Shown here in pieces: positions 11,801 to 21,647 of a stretch of 64,000 bases of DNA. The stretch comes from Onchidella celtica (taxonomy: Eukaryota > Mollusca > Gastropoda > Systellommatophora > Onchidiidae), in assembly GCA_963931925.1 (NCBI GenBank), contig OZ007567.1, positions 90,128,998 to 90,192,997 on the forward strand, written 5' to 3'. The stretch's first letter is position 1; each line of letters begins with the position of its first letter. The notes beneath the pieces were generated by a model. The model was not told where the DNA came from and searched no databases. It saw only the letters and a program-made list of their open reading frames with translations. A program made the position numbers and the translations under genes.

Positions 11801-13395
11801 AGTTCCTCTCTATCCACTCCCGCGTGCCGTTCTGCCCTCGGCACCTTCAGCGACGTAGACCGGTCCTTCCTCTTCTCCTGGGCCCTCGTGGTCACCGCTC
11901 CTACCATCACCTCAGTATCAGGGTCGTACGGATCCTTCGCTCCGTCCACGTTCCCGACTACTAGGTCGCAGATGGTCTCCGGGAGACACAGCGCCGTCAC
12001 TTTGCCCGTCAGGTAAGGCGTCTTCACGTCGATAACGGCTTCCTCCGCCGCTAGCAAGGAGTTATCGATCCTCGCGATAAGTTTCTTCCCACCGGTGAGC
12101 TGTCCGTCGTCCACCAGTGATCGCCGCACCACTACACCTTCACAGCCGGTATCTCTTAGGACATCTACCGCTCGATTTCCAATCAAGCCCTTCATCACTG
12201 GTAACTTCAGTTTCTCCACGGTCCTTCCGTCACTGCATCCTCCGCACGTAACAGGCACCGCTAACTGTAGCTTCCCGTCCTTCATTACCGCTTGAACGTT
12301 GATGCTGGTGTCAGCCGTCGTCACATCTTGTCTTGACGACTCGTCCGCCGCTATAACTACGGCCGCCGCCGCCTTGTTCGGCTTGCCTCGTCCCATATCC
12401 TTCTGGGCTGGACACATCCTCCGAACGTGGCCTGGCTTTCCACAAAGGTAACATTCCAATTCACCTTTGTCGTTTAACTTTGCACGACACTCCGTCGCCT
12501 TGTGTCCCGGCCTCTGGCACCTATGGCAGACCTGTGGGCTTCTGTCTCCGTTGGGCCTCTGTCGCACTGGCCGGCTCTGCAGTCTGGCGCTCCCACTGAG
12601 CGTCCGGTTCCTCGCTACCAGGTACGCCTCCGCTGAATCTGCGATGTCCTGTAGCGTCTTTGGTTTCCTCTCCCTCACATGGGTCGCAAGGTCTGGTGGG
12701 CAGGCATCCATGAATTGCTCTCTGACGAATAGATCTCTCACTCCTTCGTAGGTCTCCTCCGTCTTCGACAGCTTTATCCACCTCTCTAGATAGGTCTTGA
12801 TCCTGGTCAAAAACATTCCAACATCTTCTCCATCTTCAGGCTTACCTTGTCTGAACATGAGTCTGTATCCGTCCTCTGACAGGTTGTACCTCTTCTGCAA
12901 CGCTTCCTTGACCTTGTCGTAGTCCTTCGCTTCGTCGATCGGTAGTCTGCAGAAGCACTCCAAAGCTCTCCCGGTCAGCAGGGCAGACAGTGATGTCGTC
13001 CAGGTGGATCTGGGCCATTCAGCTGTCTCAGCAAACCTCTCAAACCGCAGCAACCAGCTATCCAGATCGTCCTTCTTGTCCTGAAATGCAGGTAGCTTGG
13101 GTCTCTTGGAACTGGCGTGGTCGCTGGTCCCCTGCGTCGACTCGCCTCCTCGCTGATGGCGGATCCTCTCCATCTCCAGCTCGTGTTGTCGTTGAGCCTC
13201 CTTCTCTTGAGCCTCTATCTTCAGTTGCTCCATGCGATCTTGCCTCTCTCTCTCCATCTTCAGTTGCTCCATGCGCTCTTGCCTCTCTCTCTCTCTTTCC
13301 TCCCTTAGGCCTTCACGGATGTAATCCTGTCTCTCCTTCCCAGTGAGCTCCAAGGCGTCTGCTTCCTGGCTAAGCCTTCCAATAGCCTCTGACAT
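8887..13395 (-). CDS. Gag-Pol polyprotein, Ty3/gypsy type with copia-like domain order
   Basis: One frame of 1502 codons from ATG 13395. In order: an acidic/basic coiled-coil N-terminus (about 20-80); a gag core (about 100-260); two CCHC zinc knuckles (CHRCQRPGHKATEC at 290-303, CYLCGKPGHVRRMC at 315-328); an aspartic protease motif DTGCEG (about 415); and an integrase HHCC zinc finger (H599...C640). The integrase catalytic core has D669, D729 and E765, spacing D-35-E. A GPY/F-type module follows (WKGPCKV, about 904-936), then a linker and reverse transcriptase (IDLSKGYW with D1176, YVDD at 1236-1239). The C-terminal RNase H starts near TDASDRGLG and includes TDHRSLEF. Integrase therefore precedes RT. 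All these residues are those expected of active enzymes. The polyprotein is made as one frame without a gag/pol frameshift. Confidence 0.95.
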   Translation of the reverse strand: MSEAIGRLSQEADALELTGKERQDYIREGLREERERERQERMEQLKMERERQDRMEQLKIEAQEKEAQRQHELEMERIRHQRGGESTQGTSDHASSKRPKLPAFQDKKDDLDSWLLRFERFAETAEWPRSTWTTSLSALLTGRALECFCRLPIDEAKDYDKVKEALQKRYNLSEDGYRLMFRQGKPEDGEDVGMFLTRIKTYLERWIKLSKTEETYEGVRDLFVREQFMDACPPDLATHVRERKPKTLQDIADSAEAYLVARNRTLSGSARLQSRPVRQRPNGDRSPQVCHRCQRPGHKATECRAKLNDKGELECYLCGKPGHVRRMCPAQKDMGRGKPNKAAAAVVIAADESSRQDVTTADTSINVQAVMKDGKLQLAVPVTCGGCSDGRTVEKLKLPVMKGLIGNRAVDVLRDTGCEGVVVRRSLVDDGQLTGGKKLIARIDNSLLAAEEAVIDVKTPYLTGKVTALCLPETICDLVVGNVDGAKDPYDPDTEVMVGAVTTRAQEKRKDRSTSLKVPRAERHAGVDREELIRLQEEDEVIRKLEQKKIPTNRGNKSVHFEKHGGVLYRIYKDLRQATVIRQVVLPEKLREYVLSVAHDSIVGGHLGVKKTKDRVMSNFYWPGIEGDVARYCRSCDICQRTVNKGATPKVHLQSMPVVDVPFRRVAVDLVGPIDPPSEGGHRYILVYIDYATRYPEATPLKKIDAETVAEALVNIYSRLGVPEEILSDQGTQFMSDVMKETNRLLGIRQSTTTVYHPMCNGLVERFNGTLKKTLRRLCAEQPKQWHRYINPLLFAYREVPQESTKFAPFELLYGRTVRGPMHILRQLWTKDVEEPETKTSYQYVMELRERLEDTWKLATEELSKAQGRQKTYYDRKARERKFRPGDEVLVLLPTNTNKLLVQWKGPCKVVSVVGVNDYRVKMGAKEKTLHANLLKRYIPRTSKAAAVATEPRPIVTEMCGMDNSRRDTTPGHVNAIKDGGGDSAETVLAEDDLIDKSQPVESASMTVIEDCDLEGDNGGTTEDLTDLGSWDQNEGYRDVQYGTQLTSEQRQELCNVVKNYQHVFTNLPGCCQLGEHRIDLTTEVPVRQRPYPVPYAMRDSLKEELSTMERLGIIRRSSSAYASPIVVVKKKDGSNRVCIDYRRLNKITVFDPHPTAAPSEVFQSLSRGKLFSRIDLSKGYWQVKVREQDIPKTAFVTMGEHYEFIRMPFGMMNSGATLNRIVKPLIRGMNNVTAYVDDLLIHTETFDEHVKTLKDLLQRMDQAGLTARPSKCLIGTSEVDVVGHLVGEGMIGLLEENVCKVRDAPRPTTKKEVKAFLGLVGYYHEFIPNFSAIASPLSDLLRKGQPNIVQWDETQEKAYTSLKNVIISKPVLCLPDFSKEFVIATDASDRGLGASLMQEHEGKLYPVAYASRKLLPRETKYSVSERECLAIVWAVKRFTLYLYGKEFVLQTDHRSLEFLNSAKFDSPKLLRWSLFLQSYRFRIHYVKGRENVCADFLSRVF

Positions 13396-13483
13396 GTTGT
13401 AGATAGCTTGTCGATGATATTCCTACAATAAACTATGTAAATAAATCTAGTAATTTTGATCTGGTCCGCTCGAATATGGTCGG

Positions 13484-13501
13484 ATCCCGGACGAGCCCCC
13501 A
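13484..13501 (-). promoter_or_regulatory. primer-binding site, tRNA-Pro type
   Basis: On the minus strand, three bases after the end of the 5' LTR, the sequence reads TGGGGGCTCGTCCGGGAT. It is an 18-base site complementary to the 3' end of tRNA-Pro, the same primer site known from murine leukaemia-type retroviruses. It sets minus-strand DNA priming and confirms the orientation of the element. Confidence 0.9.
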
Positions 13502-13504
13502 ATA

Positions 13505-14121
13505 TGTAACAGCTGAGGTTGTTCTAGCACGTTATAGTAGGGGGGAGTTAGTTGATCTAACTACAACCCTTTAGAAAACGAAACTATTACAGCTGTAGAA
13601 TAAATAAACACGAGATCCGACGATAGATTAAATAACACTAAAGTTTAATAACTGAATAGTGAACAATAAATTACTAGGAAGACACCAGCGAAACTAAATA
13701 TCTACGCCACACAAAAGGAAACTCACTTACTCACCGACCAACCACTCACACAGGTCTATATATATAAACATTCCTACAGAAAATTCCCGAAACAAACGTT
13801 ACCTTTGCCCTCGCACAAACCAACCAATCACGCATCAATACGTCATCAGGTTACATCACTCAAGGCCAAATCTGGCGTAAACATTCGTTTCCACAGTGTT
13901 ATCGAATGTTCGGGAACATACTAATATTTACTGAACGAGTCAAAACACCTGACAACAAGCGAGCGAGGAAAAAAACTACTCACTAGAAAAGAAGGTCAGG
14001 TCACGGAGTACAGTACACTCTGGCGGTTAACAATAAAATGAGAAAAGTAGTGGACACATGCTCAGCCACCAGCACAACAACAAAACCGGGGGAGGGCAAG
14101 GGGTAGCCCGCAGATGCTACA
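13505..14121 (-). repeat. 5' LTR of the Gmr1-like element
   Basis: 617-bp terminal repeat identical by eye to 7501-8117. It is followed on the right by the GTTAG target duplication. It should hold the promoter for the gag-pol transcript; a TATATATA run lies at about 13757-13768. Confidence 0.95.
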
Positions 14122-14126
14122 GTTAG
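14122..14126. repeat. target-site duplication GTTAG (right copy)
   Basis: Second copy of the 5-bp duplication flanking the LTR element. The pre-insertion site would have read GTTAGTGTTATG. Confidence 0.9.
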
Positions 14127-15327
14127 TGTTATGAAAGATCTCTTTCCCTCTCATCTCTCCCATCCTCCGCAATTAGAACCGTCATATCACTGACAAAGAA
14201 CGCTAAGGGCTGAACCCAAGGTCCATCATTGAAATCGCAAGAAGTGCCGAAGATACACAGGCAAACAGGACTACGATTTAGGCACAATACATTAAACCAA
14301 AAGACTTGCTGTGTGGTGCATTTCTCGAGGGTAGAAATTTGCGAAGTTTATTTCACCTTCTGTTGGATGGCTAACTAATCAGGATGTTGAGTTCCGCCCA
14401 CAGTAGTCACGAAATGCCAAACGATTATGACTAAGTAACAAAGCAGGTCAAACGTGATAATTTAAGGGATGCTGCGTTCAGTGGTAAGACACAGTAGAGC
14501 AGTGAACACAACTCAGTATTTTCTTTATTCGGCTTTGTAGTCAGAGTACGGTCCCCTAGCGGCAGCCTTTAATAAATTTAATGACGTAATACGGACAGAC
14601 GCCAAGCAATCAATTTTTATGCAAGAAATGCTCACAAAGTGTCCTGCATTTTTACAAAATGAGTAAAATAACGAACATTATTATGACTTCATTATCTCTT
14701 AATGAACTTTCTATTTTCTTCGCTCAGAAAGACTCGGTGAGTGCCATCATCTCTCTAGTTAAAATTCACAGTTATTGCTTGCCGAACGTGCCCTGGAAAA
14801 TGAAAGCGCACGGGAATTCTAATGAACTGAACTCATTATTTACTCAGCCCAGTTCTGTTCTCTGGTTCTGACAAGCCCAGAGACATTTATTTAGGTCAGG
14901 GTCCGCCATTAACAAAGGCTTACGTTCAGAGCCTAGCGATGTTTCGTTTAATCTTTAGTTCAACAGCCTAAGTTCAAAAACGAAATTTGCACTAATTTTT
15001 ATTGCCACTTTCAGCTTTCAGTTTGGAGATGGCAGTGACGTCATACTTTTTTTTTTTTTAACCCCGGTTCCTTTTTTCGTTTTCTCAACACTGTTGAAGG
15101 CGCCATGAAGCGGTGGGGATGTACTTATCTGCGACATTTTGTATCTTTTTCCTGTCCTAAACTGCCATGTTTGTGCCAAGCGTTGTTGATCATGACAATA
15201 TTTTGTGTGTGTTATGTTTGTTTGGCTGTTTCTCTTGTGTTGACTCTGCTGATCTAGCTGTTGTAAAACAGTTCATAAAATACAGTGGATAGATAGAGGG
15301 ATCTTATTATTATTTTAGAAAAAACAA
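14127..15327. other. intergenic, no gene seen
   Basis: No supported coding region. It includes a poly-T run near 15048-15060. Confidence 0.5.
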
Positions 15328-15660
15328 CTAGATGAGATATCCAGCATTGCCCGGGATAATCCTATGCCCCCATCTTACTCCGTCTCTCTTTCTGAATCAA
15401 TAGCCTTGCTTCAGACCTCGTGCACGCCAAGGCTCTGCGCATCAAATTAAACTCGTGTGAAAATGGCCTCACGTGCGATGGGCTTATAAAAGGGAGCCCA
15501 AAAAGTGATAATTGTATTTCATATATATTTGCAACGTTTGTAAACAATATAATAAACGTTGAATACACACAATCGGTCGATCTAAAGGTGCTCGGTTTCG
15601 GTCAGTTGACAGTTGAAAAATTAATTTCCCAATCTTTTAAACTGTTATCTAGACTGTAGC
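15328..15660 (-). mobile_element. non-autonomous Helitron-like element (first of two)
   Basis: The minus-strand 3' end is CTAG (15328-15331, next base T on the minus strand), preceded by an imperfect GC-rich hairpin (15341-15355, CCCGGGCAATGCTGG on the minus strand). The next block at 15752 has the same architecture, and similar internal text (a TC-rich stretch, then GCCTTGCTTC / GCCCTTGCTTC, then TATAAAAGGGAGC / TATCAAAGGGAGC). They are diverged copies of one family. The 5' end cannot be fixed and 15660 is approximate. No coding. Confidence 0.55.
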
Positions 15661-15751
15661 GTTTAGCAAAACAAGGGTCAATATTACACCACAATAAGTA
15701 CTCCCCCCCCCCCCACCCCCCCATTATTTATTTTTTTGTTTTTTTTTCTTA

Positions 15752-16090
15752 CTAGAGGAGGTTGGCCTACCCGGCATTACCCGGGATACACTTGTTTTCC
15801 CATACTTCTCTCTCCCTCTCTCTGATCTAGACGATTTCCCATAATAATTAAAGCCCTTGCTTCGGTGCTCATGCGCAGCAGGGCACAACGCACCAACTGA
15901 AAGCATGTCAGATGCAATATATTTTCGCATGCGGTGGCTTTATCAAAGGGAGCGCAAAAAAAAAGGACATTGTATTTTACATTTTTACAACTTTTTGATA
16001 AACTGGCTTGAAACTTGAAGGAACATAATAGAGCGATACACTTGACAAGCGAGTGGGTCAGATTTGTTGACAATTGAGGAAATGAATTTT
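15752..16090 (-). mobile_element. non-autonomous Helitron-like element (second copy)
   Basis: Minus-strand 3' terminus CTAG at 15752-15755 with A outside it on the plus strand. The hairpin CCCGG-CATTAC-CCGGG lies at 15770-15785. The body is homologous to 15328-15660 and in the same orientation. A poly-C run (about 15703-15722) separates the two copies. The right boundary is approximate. Confidence 0.5.
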
Positions 16091-16140
16091 ATACACATGT
16101 AATTAATTTTTTTTGAAACTGTCAATCAGGCTGTCCAGCT

Positions 16141-16660
16141 GAGCAACCAAAAAAAAAAAAGGTGGGGGGGAGGGGGGAGGGGCGAAACTGACCACAAAGA
16201 ATCACTCACGCCACTATTTTTTCATAATAAGATATTAAGATAAATAAGATAAAATGCTGTAACTCCCCCGTTTCCTGCCTGTCTTACCATCTGACATTCT
16301 GCTCGCCAATTTTCTTTAATTCAGCAATATGGAGAAGGACCTGAGTTAGCTAATTAGGTTACAGACTGAACAAGGTTATGTGTTTATCACTTCAGAATGA
16401 CGAGTGAAGCAAGGTGTTTGTTGGTGTTGTTGCTGTCGTTGTTGTTGTTGTTTTATATTAGATAGGTTTGTGGGTTTGTTTTTTTGTTTTTTTTTGTTTG
16501 TTTTTTGTTTGTTGTTGTTGTTTTTTTTTGCATGGCTAATGTCATGAATTCAGATTTCATTTTTCTTTCACACTTTATTGGTGGTCTTTTGTTATTGTTT
16601 TTCTCATTATTTGTTGCTGACATACGGCTTTGTCTTGGGGGGGGGGGGGGGCACATTTCA
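16141..16660. repeat. simple-sequence cluster: G-rich, GTT and poly-G tracts
   Basis: Contains a G-rich run (GGTGGGGGGGAGGGGGGAGG at about 16161-16180) able to form a G-quadruplex. It also has GTT/TTTG repeats around 16415-16530 and a run of about 14 G near 16638-16651. The apparent open frames across it are products of these repeats. Confidence 0.7.
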
Positions 16661-17375
16661 ACATTTACTACTGTTTTGTATTATGTGGGAGACGTTCGGT
16701 CAATTCTTTCACTTCCTTTCCCTGTTTACACGGATGGTAGGGAATCTGTCCAGCCTGGATCCATCCTTTGTGTCCATGTCATAACAGGGCAGCGATGCAA
16801 CCAACAGGCATTTTAGCCCCTTAGACTTATCTCGAAGTTACACTCATCAGCTGATCCACCGGCCATCTTGGGTGTCGGAAGAACAAAACAAAAACACTCT
16901 GTAAATGTAACGTCATTCGCAATGGGCCTATACAGTGATCACGATGAAAACCATGTCAGACTGGTCAAAATAATAAGAGGGCAATTGTTATTTTCAGCTG
17001 GTTTTATTTTGTTTATTTTTCGTGAATTCAAAACAGAAAATACAAATAGCTTGCGCTCCTTGTGCAAGAAAAACATTAGTGTGTAGAGGATACATTAGCT
17101 CGACAATCACATTATAAGCACGTTCATCAGATTTCTTGCCATTTTGATTACACGATACAACGACACCGTAGTCTGTTCGTTAGATTACAAACAACTGTGT
17201 GTTCTATTCATAAACTACCAGAAACGATTATCTACAATTCACATGATAATCATTTCAAAACTTACTCAAGTTACTGGGTAATCAGCGTATTTTTCTACTT
17301 TCCCGAGCAATGACCTAAACTTCAGATTCCTATCATTTTGTAGTAAACTTTGGCTCTCTTTGGGTGTTACGTTCC
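16661..17375. other. intergenic, no gene seen
   Basis: No supported gene. It is the 3' flank of the 727-aa minus-strand gene. Confidence 0.45.
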
Positions 17376-17381
17376 TTTATT
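17376..17381 (-). terminator. candidate polyadenylation signal (AATAAA)
   Basis: AATAAA on the minus strand, about 95 bases after the stop codon of the 727-aa frame. Its position fits a short 3' UTR. Confidence 0.4.
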
Positions 17382-17475
17382 GGTAATTGACACAATGCGT
17401 CAAGAAGGTGATTGCTCACAAGATATACGATTTTTCACAAAAGAACACCCGACGAAAACGATTATATGACTCCTA

Positions 17476-19659
17476 CTAAACAAGTCTCTTATAGCAACCT
17501 TCCATAGGAAAAGCTTCACAGCTTGTCGACTCTGTTGCTGAGGTTGATGGGCGCATTGATGAGGATGAATTTTGGTATTGCCTCTTGTCTTGCTCGTTGG
17601 AATAATATTTATTCTTGTGTGTTTTGCTTTTCAATAATGGCTCTGTGTCAGCGGTTTCCTCCCATTTCAAAGTTTTGCGGCTCGTCACTGAATCACTATC
17701 AACATTGGGCTGGTCATGGTAAACACACGGAACGCAATCAAAGCGTACACATCGACGATCAGAACTTCCAGACTTCCTAGGCGAAGCTGCCTTCATAGCC
17801 GGTTTCCTCTGCGCAACACCAGTGATACTAGAAGACACGGAAGATTTGTCATCTGTCAACATATCCCCGAACGAGAGTTCGTCGATGTTTGCAGGAGGGT
17901 CATCAAGGTCATAACTGGCCGCAGATGGAGTATCATATTTCGTGGCAAATGACGGTGCTCGCTCAGGCGCGGAATGTTTCGACTGCTTCATGCCACTGGG
18001 ACTTTTCGGTGTCGGTCTGTGTTTATTTGTTTTCGGGCGTTTGGAGACTGGGGAGACCATCTTGAGACGGCTTTCTCTCTTGGAAGTATCGCGTGGTGCT
18101 TTGGTGCTGGAAATTAAATTATCAGCAGTAAAGGATGACCGACCTGAAATATGTGGAGACCATCTTGAGCTATCGTGCTGCCTGACTGACGCCACTCTCT
18201 GTTCTCTACGCTCTCTCTCATTTTCCTTGAGAGACATGTTAGAATGTTTGTACTGCTTGGAGTGATCTGCTGGGTCACGTAATGCCCTGACCAGGTACCT
18301 GCTGTTTTTGACGGCATCTTGTTGGTGTGATTTCTTTGGAAGTTTTACCCTTTTCTTCTCTTTACCTACACGGACAGGGCAGATTCCAGATCCTCCACAC
18401 GTAATGTCACTATCGTAAGCTAAATCTTCAAACCTCGAACCTGTTAAACTCGAACTACCTGACATGCTTGATATCGACTTTGATGATTTACTCTCTGGGA
18501 TTTCTAACCGATGTGGATCAAATAATGTTTCAGCAGGTGGTGGCTTCCTCGGATGAAAACATCTTGTACTTAGAGATGGACTGAAGACGTCATCGGAGTC
18601 AGACTTGGAATAAGTAAGTGACTCACAATCCGAACCTTTACTGATTGGGTAGTTTGTATCAGAATAGAACGCTACACGAGTCTGGACCTGAGCGTTGCAG
18701 GTCTTAGGTTTTTCTTTTCTTTGGAACTGTCGAACAAGCGTAAAGTAATGTCGACCAATTTTGTATTTTCCGCCAAGACCAGGGGAAGAATTTTTTTTGC
18801 AAGCTGTTTTGCGTGATTTCTTCGTTTGAGGAGGCCTGTTCATTACTTTCATAATGTGATCTTGAATTTCAGACAAAGCTTCTTCGCAACTGTCGCATGC
18901 ACTGCAATCAATTTGCTCCGTAGGATAAGCAAGATTTCGCTTAATTTTATGCCTTGTACCAGCATCCTTCGCCCGATATGAGAAGGAATTTTCATTTTTC
19001 ACCTTTTTCCCTCGATTATCGTGAATCCTGCCCTCATGCCGGAATTCCTCTGTTTTTCTGCTAAATTTCTGGTTTGTGTGCTTTGATGGCTGAGTATTTC
19101 TAAGTTTTCTTGAAATATTTGTGGGCCACTCCGCTCCCTTTTTCTTGAACAATGGATTTCTGGCAGTCAACACTATCGTTCCAGAAGAGCATCTTTTATC
19201 TGCACGATCGATAGAGGATGTTCTGCGTAACTTTCGTTCGTTGGCGCATTTTAGTTTGTATCTGGACAGATCTCGTATAAGTTTGTCTGACAGGTACTGA
19301 ATAAAAGCCTGGCCCTTGGGCTGTGGTTGAGAATACGTTTGTTTTCTTGACGAACAGCCACTTTGCCGCCTTGATTTGTCTTCCCCGCAGTGGCAAGATG
19401 AACTGTTCAAAGGTGATTTTAAATTCAGGTCACAGCATCTGTTGTAGAGTTTTCTGTGCACCTTCGTCTTCTCGTTGACATGTTGTTGCGGTGAGCGTGT
19501 TCGATGGTAAATTTCAGACCCGGAAGTTTCCTCACAAGCAAGTAATGGTTCTGTGTCGCTGTCCCCTCCAATATCTCTTTGCTCGCTCCATGTAGAGCTA
19601 TTTTGGGACAAAGTTGATCTACTGCCGTCATTATATATGTGAATTTTTAACTTAGACAT
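17476..19659 (-). CDS. uncharacterised disordered Ser/Lys/Arg-rich protein, 727 aa
   Basis: Uninterrupted frame of 727 codons from ATG 19659, in a good initiation context (GCC before ATG). The protein is basic and Ser-rich, and largely predicted disordered from composition. Repeated Ser-Pro sites include RSPQQ, KSPLN, WSPHIS, VSPVSKRP, KSPSG and ASPRKSG. The acidic dileucine-like motif DTEPLL occurs twice, near residues 35-40 and again in the last 80 residues. Residues 252-273 (CSACDSCEEALSEIQDHIM core) match the Cys/helix block at 209-232 of the 953-aa protein encoded 12 kb away on the same strand. Both blocks sit in the N-terminal third, followed by a basic segment. No signal peptide, membrane span or catalytic motif is visible. 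I do not recognise the family. The most likely reading is a diverged tandem paralogue. Confidence 0.75.
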   Translation of the reverse strand: MSKLKIHIYNDGSRSTLSQNSSTWSEQRDIGGDSDTEPLLACEETSGSEIYHRTRSPQQHVNEKTKVHRKLYNRCCDLNLKSPLNSSSCHCGEDKSRRQSGCSSRKQTYSQPQPKGQAFIQYLSDKLIRDLSRYKLKCANERKLRRTSSIDRADKRCSSGTIVLTARNPLFKKKGAEWPTNISRKLRNTQPSKHTNQKFSRKTEEFRHEGRIHDNRGKKVKNENSFSYRAKDAGTRHKIKRNLAYPTEQIDCSACDSCEEALSEIQDHIMKVMNRPPQTKKSRKTACKKNSSPGLGGKYKIGRHYFTLVRQFQRKEKPKTCNAQVQTRVAFYSDTNYPISKGSDCESLTYSKSDSDDVFSPSLSTRCFHPRKPPPAETLFDPHRLEIPESKSSKSISSMSGSSSLTGSRFEDLAYDSDITCGGSGICPVRVGKEKKRVKLPKKSHQQDAVKNSRYLVRALRDPADHSKQYKHSNMSLKENERERREQRVASVRQHDSSRWSPHISGRSSFTADNLISSTKAPRDTSKRESRLKMVSPVSKRPKTNKHRPTPKSPSGMKQSKHSAPERAPSFATKYDTPSAASYDLDDPPANIDELSFGDMLTDDKSSVSSSITGVAQRKPAMKAASPRKSGSSDRRCVRFDCVPCVYHDQPNVDSDSVTSRKTLKWEETADTEPLLKSKTHKNKYYSNEQDKRQYQNSSSSMRPSTSATESTSCEAFPMEGCYKRLV

Positions 19660-21647
19660 GGCAGGCGCATATTGCCTGTATTGTCTGTAATGCTGAACGA
19701 GGTATCTGAGTCATCTACCCCATGTTTCCTAATCTTTGAACGATTTATTTACTCACAAGCGAGAAAGTTGTACATATCTTTTGAGTTACCGACTGAACTT
19801 TTGGTGACCCTTTCATGAAATTTATCATGTGCATACATCGTAGTTTTTTCCTTTTGAATGATAGATAAACTAACACCTGATGACCACTTGCGTTTTCAGC
19901 TTGATCTGTCATTGGCAGATGAAGTGCCTGCTCTCTGTCACCATTTAGGATTTTTCTATTGTTCAGTATTGACTAGGTGATATCAGAGAGTCCAACAGCT
20001 TTAGAACAATTCACATTCGTAGAGTTGGTGTGATATCGCTTCACTTTGTTATTTTCATATTTAATTTTCTGTTGGTTTTTTCATAACTCGATGAGAGTTT
20101 TCTTGAGAGAGCACTTGAAACCACTTTCGTGTACGTAATAAATCTCTTGCGGAGTTTATTGGCTAGGAGTTAGAATGGCAGGAAATGATGGCAGGTACTC
20201 ATAGCTGATTTCACGTGAGATGCCTCGTGACGATCTTACCAACTGAATGTACATTAATACACTTATCGTGGCCCTAGTGACCCTTGAGACCTGCCTAACA
20301 ATTTAGCAGATCGGATATATATTAAGCCAGCAAGGTCAATTTTTGTAAGATCTAGTCTATTGTTGAAAAGGTGACAAAAATGAATGAAAAAAGTGAACTT
20401 TTCTTCAGTCAGATCGCCATTAAATTTATTTTGGTTGTATTTTAGCTTCCGTTTTTAAAACCCTCTGAGCACAATTTTTCCGGGCATTCCACTTTAAACA
20501 GCACGTTAAGCTACGCAACCGAAAATGGTGCGAACTAACTCCGGGACCAGATTTGTTCCACAAAAACCTCTCGGACAAAATACATTGTAATATCCTGCCG
20601 GACAAAGGTCCGACGACCCATCTGCCTATAGCAGTCAAAACCTCACTTGGCAAACGTCACAATAACAAATCCTGCTGTCAAAAATAAAACAAAGTAGGCC
20701 TATACTGTGTCTAGCAATGACATATTCAGTGCCCCCCACCCCCTTGCCAATGTCGACATCGATTTTTATTATTTATAAACTCACTGTAGAAACTTCCTTT
20801 TTTTATGGCTGGGTTTTTAACCCATTGTGACTTTTTAATGATGTTTTTAATTTAGACACAGGAAACAAAATAATTTATTAGAGGATTCTTGGGCGAAACT
20901 CAACGATGCACTGCAGTCAATGAACTACTATTTAGAGCCACAACATACTGACCGTGTTTACGCAACGTATTAAATTGATGAATCACGAATGAACTCGACC
21001 ACTGAAACCACAGGAGCTTATCACACCGACTCCCGCGTTCATACGACTTGTGTGTTCTTCAGATTTTAAATTTTGCCCCGAACTGAATGGCGCACAACTC
21101 GCGGCTTAGGGGCTATTTCTGTGTTCGTTATTCTGTTCGAGCGTGGAATGAGCTACAGAAGTTGTTTTTTTTTTTGTTGTTGTTGTTGTGTAAGCCCCTT
21201 ATTTTCATGGAAAACCGAAAACTTCAAGTCACACTTAACTCACGACAAAGACATTTCAGCAAAACTTGCCCACCGACAGCTATCGACTAGACTCAATTTT
21301 GTGGATTTTCAAAATTTTTGTTGACCCAAGTCGGAACTCAGACAGTTCTGCAAATGAAATTTCATTTTGTGCAAATGCATGTCATGTACACCGTATGTCT
21401 TCACATGGACTGAAAGACATTTTAACATCAACTAGATCTATCTATTTCATGATTCCGTTTTATTTAAAATAAGTCTTGGAGACCGAAGTGCAGAATTTCA
21501 AAGAATTTGCAGTCAAGTATTTTGTTTGTTTGCCTCAATCAATCGTTTCCTGACTTCTTTTTTTCTGCGGATTTCAATTTATTTCTAAACTTTGAATCCA
21601 CATTTGAACTAAGTAGACTACGCTTATTTCCTGCTGAGTTCAATTTT
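19660..21647. other. intergenic, no gene seen
   Basis: Upstream flank of the 727-aa gene. AT-rich, with a TTG/TTTG run near 21160-21190. No gene supported. Confidence 0.5.

Larger units (their letters stand above)
7501..14121 (-). mobile_element. intact Gmr1-like Ty3/gypsy LTR retrotransposon
   Basis: Complete element on the minus strand, 6621 bp. The two 617-bp LTRs (7501-8117 and 13505-14121) look identical base for base. They begin TGTAACAG and end GCTACA on the plus strand, and are flanked by the direct duplication GTTAG (7496-7500 and 14122-14126). The 5' LTR is followed by a primer site matching tRNA-Pro and by one long gag-pol frame. All enzyme active sites I can check are intact. Identical LTRs imply a very recent insertion. 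The order of pol domains is protease, integrase, RT, RNase H, which is unusual for gypsy-type enzymes and typical of the Gmr1 group. There is no envelope gene. Confidence 0.95.

Noticed and set aside
16484-16816. Hydrophobic frames rich in Phe/Val/Leu
   Set aside because: Generated by T/GTT-rich simple sequence and a poly-G run.
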